In this document: positions 41,641 to 53,435 of the stretch, one piece after another
How the letters are laid out: each line of letters opens with the position of its first letter
Position numbering within the stretch: position 1 is the stretch's first letter
Assembly (NCBI GenBank): GCA_021018995.1
Contig: CM037588.1
Location: forward strand, 96,446,765 to 96,510,764
DNA: 64,000 bases
DNA from: Chloranthus sessilifolius
Taxonomy: Eukaryota > Streptophyta > Magnoliopsida > Chloranthales > Chloranthaceae
Reading direction: 5' to 3'
The notes under the pieces: model-generated
Seen by the model: only the letters and a program-made list of their open reading frames with translations
Databases searched by the model: none
Told to the model about the DNA's origin: nothing
Translations under genes and position numbers: made by a program

Positions 41641-43889
41641 TCTTAGTAGTCCCTCCAGATCTGACTACAGATCTGGCAATCCTAAAAGGAGGGGAGTTTA
41701 AGGTCACTTATTCTAAGTATTCTAATGTCTAAACTACAGAAAGGGTTTAAAGGATAGATGGAGTGTGGAAAATAAATATAAAAGGGTGAGAAGTATGTTA
41801 TTAAGCCCAGATCAGAGGAGTTTTGTAACTCAGACCCAGATCTGATGTTATAGAAGTCCTGTCCAGTGGCTACATTATCACCACTGAGGAGAAAGGATCC
41901 AACCCATTACTCTGCCATGATTCCACCCTTAAGGCTATAACCTGTCCACTAAAATGGTCACAGATTATCCCATAGGGGAGTCACTATCCAGGGATGGGTA
42001 AAAACACAACAAGTAAATCATTGCAGGCACTATTTCATCCAGGCTACCAACTCAAGAATCCATAGGGAACCTCAATCTCTAAAGCTCTATATGTGGGGCT
42101 AAGGGTGTATAGGACCATGATAGCCCAGACACATAGAACCAGCAAGAGATTGAGTACAACCTTCGATCTAGCTGTCCATTGCTTGAGTGAGGCTACAATG
42201 GTCCAGTCACCAGCCTATAATCTCTATAACCAGATCAGATCCAATATCTGATGGCGGATCTATAAAAATATAGGGGAGTCTGACTCTGTATAATCTCTCA
42301 CCAGGCTTCTACAAGCTCACGTGTAAAGAAGAGGGATCCATCTTGGATCGGTGGATTAGAATCACCCTAAGGCTATAATCTGTCCACTTAAATGGTCACA
42401 GACTATCCCAGAGGTTATCCTCCTCACGGAGCCCAAGATAAAACAAGAATATCGCTGCTGCCACCATGGTCACAAGGCTACCAGCTCAAGCTCCCATGGG
42501 AATTTCAGATTTAGTGGGTCCTGTGGTGGGGCTAAGGCTGTAGGACCATGATAGCCCAGACACATAGGTCACTTGGATTTGAGTGGCCCTTAGAATCAGT
42601 CCTCCATTGCTTTGAAACACAACCAAAGCAATGGCGGATCACAAGGCAGCAGCCTTCCACAGAGCATCTCACATTCAAACATAAATCCCATAAAATACAG
42701 ATCCTATTATAGAATTTTCATTGATTTAATTCAAAAACACATACAAAGGCATAGCCAGCAAGTGCGGGACTATGGAGAGAAGGAAAGAGAAAAAGAAAAC
42801 TACTTACAGATAAAAAGAAAGAGAAAAGAAAAATGATCTGAGATGTGTTCCCAGATGCCTAACCTAAGCTAGGTATGGGTTTATATAGCAGTGGGGTGGC
42901 GGTGCATTAGGGTTAGGAAACCCTAATTTTAATGATGCCACGTGGCCTAACAGTGATCCTTGGATGCCTCGAGGTGCGTGCATGAAGATTTGAGCGTGGG
43001 AGTACATGCCCTAATCGCTAGAAATTCCTAGAAGGTCCTCTACTGAAGAGATGGAAGTTTAGGTTTAGAGCTTCGCTAGGTAGCTGTAGTTTCCCAGACT
43101 TGTCGCGTTGTAGCTCTTTGCTCTTCGCTGGAATGATTTGACATTGAAGCTTCAGCCGTCACGAGGTTGCCTTGGTTTGCTCTTCAAGCAGTCGTGCGGT
43201 AGAGAGTTGCGCTCTCGGTGGATTGGCCTTCGCGAGGTTGAGTAGAAAACACATTCTCAGATGTCGTGAGGTTGAAGTTCAAGCAGTCGCGAGGTTGCTC
43301 GGTCTTCGCTGGGCTGATCTTCATGAGAGTGGCTTCGCCTTCGCAAGGATGTTTTCTTCTTGAATGGCGTGAGAACTGCGTGAGGAGTTCTTCTTCTGAT
43401 AAATGCATCCCATGGCATGTAGCGGCAATTTGTCTGAGGAATCTTAAGCTCTCTCTCTCCTCGCCGTTACGAGCAAGCTAGCGCTAGATTGAGAGAGTGC
43501 CTTTGTATGCGACCCTGCGTGATGTGTTCTACTCTTGAGCTTCGCGAGAGCTGCGCGAGTTTGAGTTTCTAAAGCTCTTCAGTCACTTATCTGCGTGAGA
43601 GGTTGCTGTAAATGTCTTGGGAAGCTCAGTTGAACTGCGTGAGGCATATTTCTCCTGAATCCTCTAAAGCTTGGGTCAACTGCGCGAGGCTCATTTCAGG
43701 TCTAGATTCAGAGTTCATTCTTCTGAGGGATTTCTTGTGCCAAAGCAGATTCTTTAACAGGATTCGTGGCCTTATTTCATTGCTGATTATTACCTACATA
43801 AAACACTTAACAAGAACTTATTAGGAGGCTAAGGGTCTACTCAAAGGTTAAGTTAAGGGGTGAAAAGTGGTACTTTTCAAGTATTAACA
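41641..43889 (-). repeat. 5' LTR of Athila-7, inner end deleted
   Basis: Colinear with 36918-39373 from the TAGTAGTCCCTCCAG word onward, ending GTATTAACA. The first roughly 190 bp of the plus-strand reading are missing together with the PBS. TATA box at 42880-42887. The few point differences between the two LTRs show a moderately young insertion. Confidence 0.9.
42880..42887 (-). promoter_or_regulatory. TATA box of the Athila-7 5' LTR
   Basis: Minus-strand TATATAAA in the same context as the other LTR of this element. Confidence 0.6.
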
Positions 43890-43894
43890 ATTAC

Positions 43895-45098
43895 TTACCC
43901 ACAAACCGCTCACCCATTTATCCTTTCTCATCCCCTACAAACCATATGGCCCCACCAGGTCATCCAACCCCTCACCCCCCAAGTCCAAATAGCAAAACTC
44001 GCCCCTCACTAATACCATGATGAACAGTACGAGGAGGATGAGATCCGCAACAGTGGAGGAGTTACCAGTTTTAACCCTCTCGGGCCCACCATCATCACAC
44101 CTAGGGTCGAACAAAATCAGGGGGAAGCAGTCCCCACTACAGCCTCAAAGGAACCAGAACAATTGAAAGACCAAATAGACAGAATACATAAGCAACTGAT
44201 GAAGATGGGAGGAATGGAACTACACTCAATGGACTTTTCAGACTTATGTCTGTTCTCTGATGTCCCCCTGCCACAGAAATTCAAGATGCCATCATTTGAT
44301 AAATATAATGGCACAGGCAACCCAATCACCCACTTAAAATCTTACTATGGGGACATGTGCCAGTATGGCGGAGATGAACGACTCCTCATCAAAGTGTTCC
44401 AGAAGAGTTTAACGGGTCCAACACTGAGATGGTTCACATCCTTGCAATCGTCCATGATAAAAAATTGGAAAGATCTGACACGCTTATTTCAAGAACAATA
44501 TGTCTATAACATGGACATAGAACCAAGGAAGTCAGATTTGGCCTGATTAAAGCAAAGGCATGATGAAACATTCAGTGCTTACTTGGGGAGGTGGAGGGAA
44601 TTTGCCGCTCAGGTAACTCATCAGATTCCCGATGATGAGAAGATTGAATTGATAACCAAGGGAACCCTCCCAGTCATCGCAGATTTTTTAGTATATCAGC
44701 AGCAGTCTAGCTTTGCTGATCTAGTCCGAAATGCCAATCATTGCGAAGACGCCATTAGAGAGGGCAGGTTAGGAAGGAATGTGTACAGGGCCACGGTGTG
44801 AAAAAGCCAGAACCAAGAATTGAAAGAAGACCAGGGACAGAGGTACAGAACATTATTTACCCCCAGGCCAATAACAATGCCCCCCCAATACAGCTCCAAG
44901 TTACACAACCACCTCCGACCCATTTCGAGCAAGCACCAAGGCTAAGCAATGAACCAAGAGCCCCGTTTACCCAGGAGCAAATGAAAGCACGATTTGAACA
45001 AGTGTTCACACCGTTGGGGCAATCCTTGACTGTCTTATTACCGGTATTGCTATAGAAAGGCCTGGTCAATTTACTCCAACCTCGCCCGCCACCCCATA
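43895..45098 (+). pseudogene. Tat-6 gag core
   Basis: The frame carries on from 36917. A TAA occurs at about 44013. The gag domain then reads FSDVPLPQKFKMPSFDKYNG, THLKSYYGDMCQYGGDERLL, FQKSLTGPTLRWFTSLQ, WKDLTRLFQEQYVYNMDI, a TGA at 44544-44546, then ETFSAYLGRWREFAAQV and KIELITKGTLP. This is the retrotransposon gag (capsid) domain in its Tat form. A frameshift near 44800 leads to the proline-rich QPPPTHFEQAPRL part, which ends at the Athila-8 insertion (45098). Confidence 0.75.
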
Positions 45099-47642
45099 TG
45101 TTGACTACTTCTGGTGTGCTTTGATTATTGGTTGGTGGTGAAAGTTATTTAAACATCAAAGACAGAGTAAAACAGGGGGTGAATCCAGCACAACTCAGAA
45201 GTCCTAGACCTGCAAGATACAGGGTCCTTTGTAGCAAGTTTCGATAAGTAAGAGTTTGTCCCACAGGGAAAGGTGATCTAAAGCTCCAAGGGAGCCATCT
45301 CTAGTAGTCCCTCCAGATTTATCTACAGATCTGGCAGTCCTAGAAGCAGGGGAGTTTAAGGTCACTTATTCTAAGTATTCTAATAACTAAACTACAGAAA
45401 GTGTTGAGAGGATGGGTGGAGTGTGGAAAATAAGTATAAAAAGGGTGAGAAGTATGTTATTGAGCCAAGGTCAGAGAAGTTTTGTAACTCAGATTTAGAT
45501 CTGATGTTATAGAAATCCGGTCCAGAGGCTACATTATCACCTCTGAGGATAAAGGATCCGACTCATCACACTGCCATGATTCCACCCTTAAGGCTATAAC
45601 CTGCCCACTTGAATGGTCACAAATGATCCCATAGGGGAGCCACTATCCAGGGATGGGTCAGAACATAACAAGTAAATCATTACAGGCACTATTTCATCCA
45701 GGCTACCAGCTCAAGAATCCATAGGGAACCTCAACCTCTAAAGCTCTACATGTGGGGCTAAGGTTGTAGGACCATGATAGCCCAGACACATAGAACCAGC
45801 AAGAGACTGAGTACAACCTTCGATCTAGCTGTCCATTGCTTGAGCGAGGCTATAATGGTCCAGTCACCAGCCTACAATCTTTATAACTAGATCAGATCCA
45901 ACATCTGATGGCGGATCTATACAACTATGGGGGAATCTGCCTCTGTACAATCTCTCACCAGACTTCTACAAGCTCAGGTGTAAAGAAGAAGGATCCATCT
46001 TGGATCGCTGGATCAGAATCACCCTAAGGCTATAATCTGTCCACTTAAATGGTCACAGACTATCACAGAGGTTATCCTCCTCACGGAGTCCAAAACAAAA
46101 CAAGATTATCGCTGCTACCACCATGCTCACAAGGCTACCAGCTCAAGCTCCCATGGGGATTTCAGATCTAGTAGGTCCTGTGGTGGGGCTAAGGCTGTAG
46201 GACCATGATAGCCCAGACACATAGGTCACTTGGATCTGAGTGGCCCTTGGAATTAGTCCTCCATTGCTTTGAAATACAGCCAAAGCAATGGCGGATCACA
46301 AGGTAGCAGCCTTGCACAGAGCATCTCACACACAAACAACAATCCCATAAAGTAAAGATCCTATTGCAAAACTTTCATTGATCTAATTCAAAAATACATA
46401 CAAAGGCATAGCCAGCAAGTGCTGGACTATGGAGAGAAGGAAAAGAAAAAGAAAACTACTTACTGCTAAAAAGAAAGAGAAAAGAAAAATGATCTGAGAT
46501 GGGTTCCCAGATCCTAAACCTAAGCTTAGGTATGGGCTTATATAGTAGTGGGGTGGGGGCGCATTAAGGTTAGTAAACCCTAATTTTAATGATGCCACAT
46601 GGCCTGATAATGATCCTTGGATGTCTCGAGGCACGTGCATAGAGATTTGAGCATGGGAGTGCGTGCCCTAATCGTTGGAAATACCCAAAAGGTCCTCTGC
46701 TGAAGAGATGGAGGTTTAGGGTCAGAGCCTCGTTAGGTAGCTGTAGTTTCCCAGACTTGTCGCGTGGTAGCTCTTTGCTCTTCCCTAGGATGATTTGACA
46801 CTGAAGTTTCAGCCTTTGTGAGGTTGTCTTGGTTTGCTCTTCAGGCAGTCGCGCGGTAGAGAGTTGAGCTCTTGTTGGATTGGGCTTCGCAAGGTTGAAT
46901 AGAAAACACAGTCTTAAGTGTCGCGGGGTTGAAATTCAAGCAGTCGCGTGGTCGATCGGTCTTCGCTGGGCAGCAGCGTGAGAACTTCGCGAGCATTTCT
47001 CTTTATTTGAACTTCGCGAGTTGCCTCGCAAGGCTCTTCTAAGTTTAAAACTATGCGAGGTTCTATGTTTCACTTGATCTTCGTGAAATTGGCTTTGCCT
47101 TCACCAAGATGTTTTCTTTCTTGAATGGCGCGAGAACTGCGTGAGGTGTTCTTCTTCTGATAATTGCATCCCAGTGCATTGCGTGGCAATTGCGAGATTC
47201 TTCTGAGCTCTCTCTCGGCCGTTACGAGCGACTGCTGACATTAAGAGGTCTACTTTGAGCTAGCGACAACATGCGATGTGTTCTACTCTTGAGCTTCGCG
47301 AGAGCTGCGCGAGTTTGAGTTTTTGAATCTCTTCAGTCATTCATCTGCGCGAGAGGTTTTTGTAAAGCCTTGGGAAGCTCAATTGAACTGCGCGAGGCAT
47401 ATTTCTCTTGAATCCTCTAAAGCTTGGGTTAGCTGCGCGAGGCTCATTTCAGGTCTGGATTCAGAGTTCATTCTTCTGAGGGATATCTGGTGCCCAGGCA
47501 GGCTCCTTAACAGGATTCTTGGCCTTATTTCACTGCTGATTATTACCTGCATAAAACACTTAGCAAGAACTTATTAGGTGGCTAAGGGTCTAATCAAAGG
47601 TTAAGTTAAGGGGTGAAAAGTGGTACTTTTCAGGTCTTAACA
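45099..47642 (-). repeat. 3' LTR of Athila-8 (2544 bp)
   Basis: Plus-strand reading starts TGTTGACTACTTCTGG and ends GGTCTTAACA. Over its first 180 bp I count three differences from the 5' LTR; a region near 47200-47270 is more diverged. It contains the two 33-nt boxes (about 45590-45622 and 46026-46058), a TATA box at 46538-46544 and the CpG-rich U3 zone. Confidence 0.9.
46538..46544 (-). promoter_or_regulatory. TATA box of the Athila-8 3' LTR
   Basis: Minus-strand TATATAA, in the context ctacTATATAAgcc. Confidence 0.55.
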
Positions 47643-47680
47643 CACCCCCAAACCTAATCTTTGCTAGTCCCTTAGTAAAG
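47643..47680 (-). promoter_or_regulatory. Terminal polypurine tract and hairpin of Athila-8
   Basis: CACCCCCAAACC (47643-47654), the reverse of GGTTTGGGGGTG, touches the 3' LTR. CTTTGCTA (47659-47666) and TAGTAAAG (47673-47680) form the stem, with one G-T type change from the perfect Athila-7 version. Confidence 0.8.
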
Positions 47681-49286
47681 CTACATTAAATCTACTCTAA
47701 AAATTAAATGCCACTTTCGTAGGGAGCACGGATACATTTAGCATATGTACCAAGCCTTTTAAACTCCTAGGTGATTCCTAGTGGAGGAGTGAAGTCTCTT
47801 GAGGGTTTTCAGTGAAGACACCCACAAACTTCTCAAATGAAATAGTTTACAAAAGTGCAATGTCATCCAATGAGCAGTTAAGGGATCAGATTTAGTCTAC
47901 TCTTGAATCAGTACACATAAAAGAAATTTAATTCAGTGGTTGCACATTAAACTCTTACTTCATGATTGCACAACATTTTCAAATAGTTTGTAATCACTGA
48001 AAATCACAAGTGTGTCGACCTTGAGCTTATCCTTATGTCAGAAAATTAGGTTAAGGTCATACATAATGCATTCAAGTTCAGACCCAAACGAAAGTTTTGC
48101 AGGGTATGCTCTCATAAAGGTTTGTTGAGGGGTTTAGTTTCTCACAAGCTCAAGAGCAGTTACATCCCCCAACTGGGTTTGTAAGCATGAGCATAGGCAG
48201 AGTTCTTAAGTGCTGACATCATTGTCAGTTCCTCACCATAGATTGAATAATTCCTTATCTTCACATGACAGCTCACTCAACTTTGAATCACAAGGGCTTT
48301 TAACTGTGCTGTAATGTGGCTTATGGAGTAGGGTTAAAAAGAATGGAAGGTTGAAAAGGGGTTCCAATTTGGGAAATCGATGGAGTCACAGAGGTGGTTC
48401 ATGACTTCACCTTCCATAATTCAGCTTCCTTCATCTTCTTTGAGATTTTCTGACTTGAAGTGATCAGTTTCTCCTCTTGATTTTGATTTTCCAATGAAAG
48501 TTCCTCTTGACTTCTCTCTTATTCCTCTTCATTATTATTTTTGTTTCTTTTTACTGGAGTTTCCTTCTTTTTATTTTGTTTTTGCTTTTCAGAAATGCCA
48601 CCATGTTCTCAGTTATCATACTACCAGATTTTTTTGAGATCCTTCTTCTCCATTCGCCTAATATTGACCATGGCTAGTCCATCTTCAACTCTGTCTCCTT
48701 TACCTTCCGAATTCTCAGAGTGAGGGTAGGTTGAATTAGGTTCATAGGTTCAGGTTCAAGTACTCAGGTGTATTTTGAAGAAATTTAGGATTTAAAGCTC
48801 AAAGGGGGTATGGACAAGGGCAGTTGCTTTAGGATTGGTCTTTTTAGGCTCAAACTGTCTAAGTGAAGGCCTTAATCCTTTCCTAGGTCTCATGAGTACT
48901 ATCAGTTGTTTCAACTTGGAGTTACCTAACTTCTATTGAGCACAGTGACTCAGCCATTCCTTAGAACTAAAAGAAATGCCTTAGTTACTCGTCAAAGAAT
49001 AGAAAAATTTTGTAGGCCCAATTCTCACTGGTTATGGTCATCCTTTGAACTTTCAAGTATGTCACCTTTTTCTCTCTCTAGTGATTCACTAAGTGCAGAT
49101 ACAAGTAGGTTTCCTTGGTGATATTATCATGGAAATGTGGACTATTAGAGGTTTATAATGTCCAATGTTTGCATAAATTTTAAACTTCTTAATTTCATGA
49201 TTCTTAAGTGAACAGAGGTCCATTTCCATATTGCTCAGATGAGTCTGCTGCACTTATGTTAACTAGTCCATTGGCAGGGTCTGCCT
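47681..49286 (-). other. Athila-8 non-coding segment between the polypurine tracts
   Basis: About 1.6 kb with only short unsupported frames. It is closely related to 39412-41030 of Athila-7, more distantly to Athila-5 and Athila-1. Nothing resembling an envelope-like gene or ORF2 was found here. Confidence 0.65.
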
Positions 49287-49325
49287 GTCATACCCCCAAA
49301 CCGATGAGGAGTAGTGTCCTCACTG
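49287..49325 (-). promoter_or_regulatory. Internal polypurine tract and hairpin of Athila-8
   Basis: TGTCATACCCCCAAACC on the plus strand is the reverse of the GGTTTGGGGGTATGACA form. TAGTG (49312-49316), TCCT and CACTG (49321-49325) give a 4-bp version of the shared hairpin. Confidence 0.6.
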
Positions 49326-49498
49326 GTTCACGGTCAATGTGCAGCAGATTTATTACAGCAGAAAAGAAAAGAAAAGAACAGGAAATAAAGTAACCAATCA
49401 ACAGAAAACTGCACAGCATATCAGAAAAGTAAGATATTATTAAGCTGAAAAGAAAATTACAAAAAAAAAAAAAAAAAAGGGAGGGAAAGGGAGAAAGA

Positions 49499-49762
49499 TC
49501 AGGGGTGAGGGGATTGAGAAGGAGGGGGAGGGGGTGGAGAAGGCGGGGGAGGGGGTGGAGTGGAGGGGGCAAGGGATGGCTCTGTCTTGCGCTTCTTCTT
49601 CGGCGGCTGGAGCTTTTCCTCCTCCTCCTTGGCAAGGGTTTATAGAAACTCCTCGAATTCATCCCAGAGGGGTTGGAGGGGATCTGGCTCTTTAGGGGGC
49701 GGCGGGTCCAACCACATCGGGTAAAACTTGTTAGGCAGTGCGTTTAGCTTGTCATCTACCAT
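49499..49762 (-). pseudogene. Small Athila ORF, one internal stop
   Basis: From ATG 49762 the minus strand encodes DDK, KFY, DPPPPKEPDPLQ and LWDEFEE, then a TAA at about codon 41. In the same frame follow a charged LAKEEEEKLQ-PPKKKRKTE segment and a Pro/Ser-rich tail to TGA at 49499-49501. Total 88 codons against 86 in Athila-1 (3203-3460). The TAA is the only break. The homologue in Athila-1 is intact, so this is a recently broken copy of a conserved small gene. Function unknown. Confidence 0.55.
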
Positions 49763-50267
49763 GATTAGGATTAAGGAAGGACTACGAGGGTGTGATAGGA
49801 TGCGATGAAGATGAACAGGGCCTCCCTGTGTATTTAAAGGTGAGGGATGGTGGAAGATGAAACGATTGAATAACATCCAAGTCGCCACCATTAAATGAGA
49901 GTGAGTTGGGAAACGTCAAGTCCCAACAGTCAGCGTGGGAAATGACAAATTCATTAGGCTCGCGCAGCTGGGTAAGGGAATCACGAGAAATCAGAATTGC
50001 GCGATTATGGGAGTTAGCTGAAGTCGAGAGATTCAGAGCGTTGAAACTCATGAGAAATGATCCATGCGAATTGCGCGAGTCTTCCCAAATCACAATTTGG
50101 AATGTGCGAGGGCCAAATCAGCAATTCACAGAAGAAGAATAAGTCATACCGATCCCACATAAACTTTATCAAGCTCAACAATATCAAACTCCACATATCC
50201 CCTAAAATTTCCTAAAACTTAAGGTAGAAACAAAAGTAGTATAGTACAACATGGACACAACTGCGGG
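49763..50267 (-). other. Leader between pol and the small ORF
   Basis: No supported ORF. The middle (about 49900-50110) has GCGCGA and CGCGAG words similar to the LTR U3 zone. A comparable stretch precedes the small ORF in Athila-1 (2890-2960). It may contain a promoter or leader for the small ORF. Confidence 0.4.
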
Positions 50268-51992
50268 TCAGGTAGATGTAGGGGACCCATGAAAATGAAT
50301 AGTGCACATAGGATCTGCAGGTCGTTCAATGCAAGGCTTCAGCCTCTGACCATTCACTTTGAAGGTCCTCCCAGATTTGGGGTCCTTAACTTCCGCAGCA
50401 CCAGATGGGAAAACATTCACGACAACATAGGGACCATCCCATTTGGATTTTAATTTGCCAGGAAAGAATTTTAGTTTGGAGTTGAATAACCAAACCTTAC
50501 CACCCAGTTCGAGGCTTTTTCTCAGCAAGCCTTTGTCGAAGAAAGCTTTAGCCCGTTCCTTCTAAATCCTAGCATTGGTGTAAGCATCCATCTGCAGCTC
50601 ATCCAATTCTGATTGTTGTAATGACCTGTGTTGACCAGCAGAAGTTAGGTCCATGTTCAAGTTCTTAATGGTCCAATAGGCCCTGTGTTCTAACTCTACT
50701 GGGAGATGGCAGGCCTTGCCATAGACTAGTCTGAATGGGGACATTCCAATAGGAGTCTTGTAGGCAGTCCTATAGGCCCACAGTGCATCATCCAGTTTCT
50801 CAGCCCAATCTTTCCTGTCAGTCCTAACTGTTTTCTCAAGGATGTGCTTAATCTCCCTATTGGAAATTTCAACTTGCCCACTTGTTTGTGGGTGGTAGGG
50901 AGTAGCAATCCTATGTGTCACAGAATATTTCTTGAGCAAGCTCTCGAGATTCCTGTTGCAGAAGTGGCTACCCCAATCACTGATAATAGCTCTAGGGGTT
51001 CCAAATCTTGAGAAAATGTTGTGCTTTATGAATTTGAGGACCACCTGGTTATCATTGGTTCTTGTGGCAATGGCTTCTATCAATTTGGAAACATAGTCCA
51101 CTGCCACTAAGATGAAGTGGTAACCATTGGAGGGGGGAAAGGGGCCCATGAAGTCTATTCCCCATACATCAAACAGTTCTACAACAAGGATGGGCTGTAA
51201 TGGCATTGAATTTCTTTTAGACAGCCCTCCTAATTTCTGACATCTCTCACATGCCTTGCAGTGTGTGTATGCATCCTTGAATAAGGATGGCCAGTAAAAA
51301 CCAAATTGCAGGACCTTGTCAGCAGTTTTTCTCCCACTAAAGTGGCATCCACAGGCATTTTCATGGCACATGGCCAGAATACTGGGGATATCACTTTCGG
51401 GAACACATCTTCGGATGATCTGGTCGGCACAGTACTTGAATAGGCATGGTTCCTCCCAGAAAAAATACTTGACCCTTGAGAAGAACAGGTCTTTATCCAT
51501 TTTGGTCCAGTGGGGAGGAATCTTTCCTATAACCAGATAATTGACAATGTGGGCAAACCAAGGGACTAAGGATTGGATGGCAAATAATTGCTCATCAAGA
51601 AAGGCATCATTTGTAGGGCCATCCGGGCATCTTTCCAAGATAATTCTGGACAAGTGGTCAACCACCACATTCTCCACACCCTTTTTGTCCTTGATTTTGA
51701 TGTCAAACTCTTGTAACAGGAGTATCCATCTAATCAGCCTCGGCTTAGCATCTTTCTTGGACAGTAGGTACTTCAATGCCGAATGGTCAGTGAAGATCAC
51801 AGTTTTAGATCCTAGTAGGTAGGCTCTAAATTTTTCAACAGCGTAAACCACTGCTAGAAGCTCTTTCTCAGTTGTGGTATAGTTCAGCTGAGCTTTCGCA
51901 AGTGATTTGCTGCTATAAGCAATGACCACAGGCAGTTTATCTTTTCTTTGGCCCAACACAGCACCTATTGCCAGGTCTGATGCATCACACAT
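50268..51992 (-). pseudogene. Athila-8 RNase H and integrase
   Basis: The minus-strand frame 51992-50562 (476 codons) starts just after a TAG at 52023-52025 that interrupts pol. RNase H has CDAS (Asp 3), [11 protein letters not shown] (42-52), [10 protein letters not shown] (Asp 69) and VVDHLSR (Asp 112). Integrase has the zinc site HENACGCH (210-217) with CKACERC (245-251), then catalytic GIDFMGPF (Asp 280), ISDWGSHF (Asp 339) and SGQVEISN (Glu 375), so the D-x35-E spacing is intact. A single stop at 50562-50564 precedes the C-terminal part (50528-50268) with LKSKWDGPYVV, the GPY/F-type motif, and the end at PTST. No chromodomain, as is usual for Athila. Nearly intact. Confidence 0.85.
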
Positions 51993-52022
51993 CAGCTCAA
52001 AAGGCAGGGTATAGTCCGTGTT

Positions 52023-53435
52023 TTAGATGAGCAAGGTGAGGCATATTTTCAATGTTTTAAAAGCCTTCAGACATTCAGTAGAAAAGTTAAAGGGGACATC
52101 CTGACAGAGCAGGTGGCACAATGGCTTAGCAATTTTGCTGAAGTCCTTAATGAACCTCCTGTAAAATCCTGCATGCCCCAGGAAGGATCTGATTTGCTTG
52201 ACTATTTTCGAAGGGGGCAAATTGGCAATGAGGTCCACTTTGGCCTTGTCTACCTCAAGCCCTTCTTTAGAGACTACATGGCCCAACACAATGCCTTGTG
52301 TTACCATGAAGTGACTCTTTTCCCAGCTTAAAACCAAATTGGTTTCCTCACATCTTTGTAAAACTAGGCTGAGGTACTGTAGACACTGGCCAAAGCTGTC
52401 CCCATTGACAAAAAAGTCATCCATAAAAATTTCCAAAAACTTGTCAATCATGTCAGAGAATATGGCATACATACACCTCTGGAAAGTGGCCGGTGCATTA
52501 CACAGTCCAAAAGGCATCCTTCTGTAAGCGAAAGTGCCAAAAGGACAAGTAAAGGTGGTTTTCTCTTGGTCTTGAGGATGCACAGGGATTTGGTTGTACC
52601 CTGAGTATCCATCAACGAAACAGTAAAAAGCTTTTGCAGCCAATTTGTCCAGAATTTGATCAATGAAGGGGAGAGGGAAATGGTCCTTTCTAGTTTTAGA
52701 GTTGAGCTTCCTATAATCAATGCACACTCTCCAGCCAGTGGTCTCCCTGGCTGGTCTCAACTCTCCAGTTTCAATTTTAATCACTGTTATGCCAGATTTC
52801 TTGGGCACCACTTGGATAGGTGCCACCCAATGAGAATCAGAGATGGGGTAAATCACCCCTGCATCTAGCAATTTAATGATTTCCTTATGGACCACTTCCT
52901 GCATGTGAGGATTTAGCTTCCTCTGCATTTCTCTGGAGGGTAGTGCTCCCTCCTCAAGATGAATCCTATGCATGCAAATTGATGCATCAATTCCTCCCAG
53001 ATCGGCAATGGTCCAGCCAATTGCCTTCTTGTGCTTCCTCAAAACTGTGAGTAATTCCTCTTCCTGCTCATTGGTAAGGGAGGAAGAGATAATCACAAGA
53101 AGCTTATCACCTTTCTCAAGGAAAGTATATTTTAATGTTTCTGGAAGCTTCTTGAGTTCCAGAACAGGGGCCTGTTGGGTGGATGGCAAAATTGGTGCAT
53201 TGGAGGTTGGAGGAAGAGGAAGCAATGTAGGTCTCCAACTGGAGTGCTGCACTGAGCCCACAGGAAACTTTGATATGGTCATGTCTTTTGATCTCCCATC
53301 TGGGCTTTCTTCCTCCACCATGTCCCAAATTTTGACTAAATTCCTGACAATGTTGCCCCACTCCAGCAGAGTGGGCAATTCTTCTTCCACAATTTCCTTT
53401 AGTACATCCACTGCAAAGCTCTCCTCATTGTCCAT
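52023..53435 (-). pseudogene. Athila-8 reverse transcriptase
   Basis: One open frame of 470 codons. Residues 95-165 are the pre-RT segment (ELKKLPETLKYTFLEKGDKL, IGWTIADLGGI). The RT has GVIYPISDSHWVAPIQVVPK (193-212), GWRVCIDYRKLN (234-245), FPLPFIDQILDKL, YCFVDGYSGYNQI (271-283), MPFGLCNAPATFQR (307-320) and the catalytic EIFMDDF (335-341). The thumb GFYRRFIKDFSKIAKPL follows. The frame ends at TAG 52023-52025, and RNase H continues directly in the same frame, so a single base change splits pol. Confidence 0.85.

Larger units (their letters stand above)
36918..43889 (-). mobile_element. Athila-7: internally deleted Athila element inserted in Tat-6 gag
   Basis: Minus orientation, ends TGTT...AACA, flanked by perfect 5-bp target duplications ATTAC at 36913-36917 and 43890-43894. 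The internal part (39374-41640) keeps only terminal PPT, non-coding segment, internal PPT and the ORF2 C-terminus. The 5' LTR (41641-43889) lacks about 190 bp at its inner end. Gag, pol, the PBS and most of ORF2 are gone. Because the duplications are perfect but the PBS is missing, the deletion most likely occurred after insertion. Confidence 0.9.

Noticed and set aside
50268-51992. Athila-8 pol as an active, intact gene
   Set aside because: In-frame stops at 52023-52025 and 50562-50564 and the deleted protease motif show it is not intact, despite good catalytic residues.
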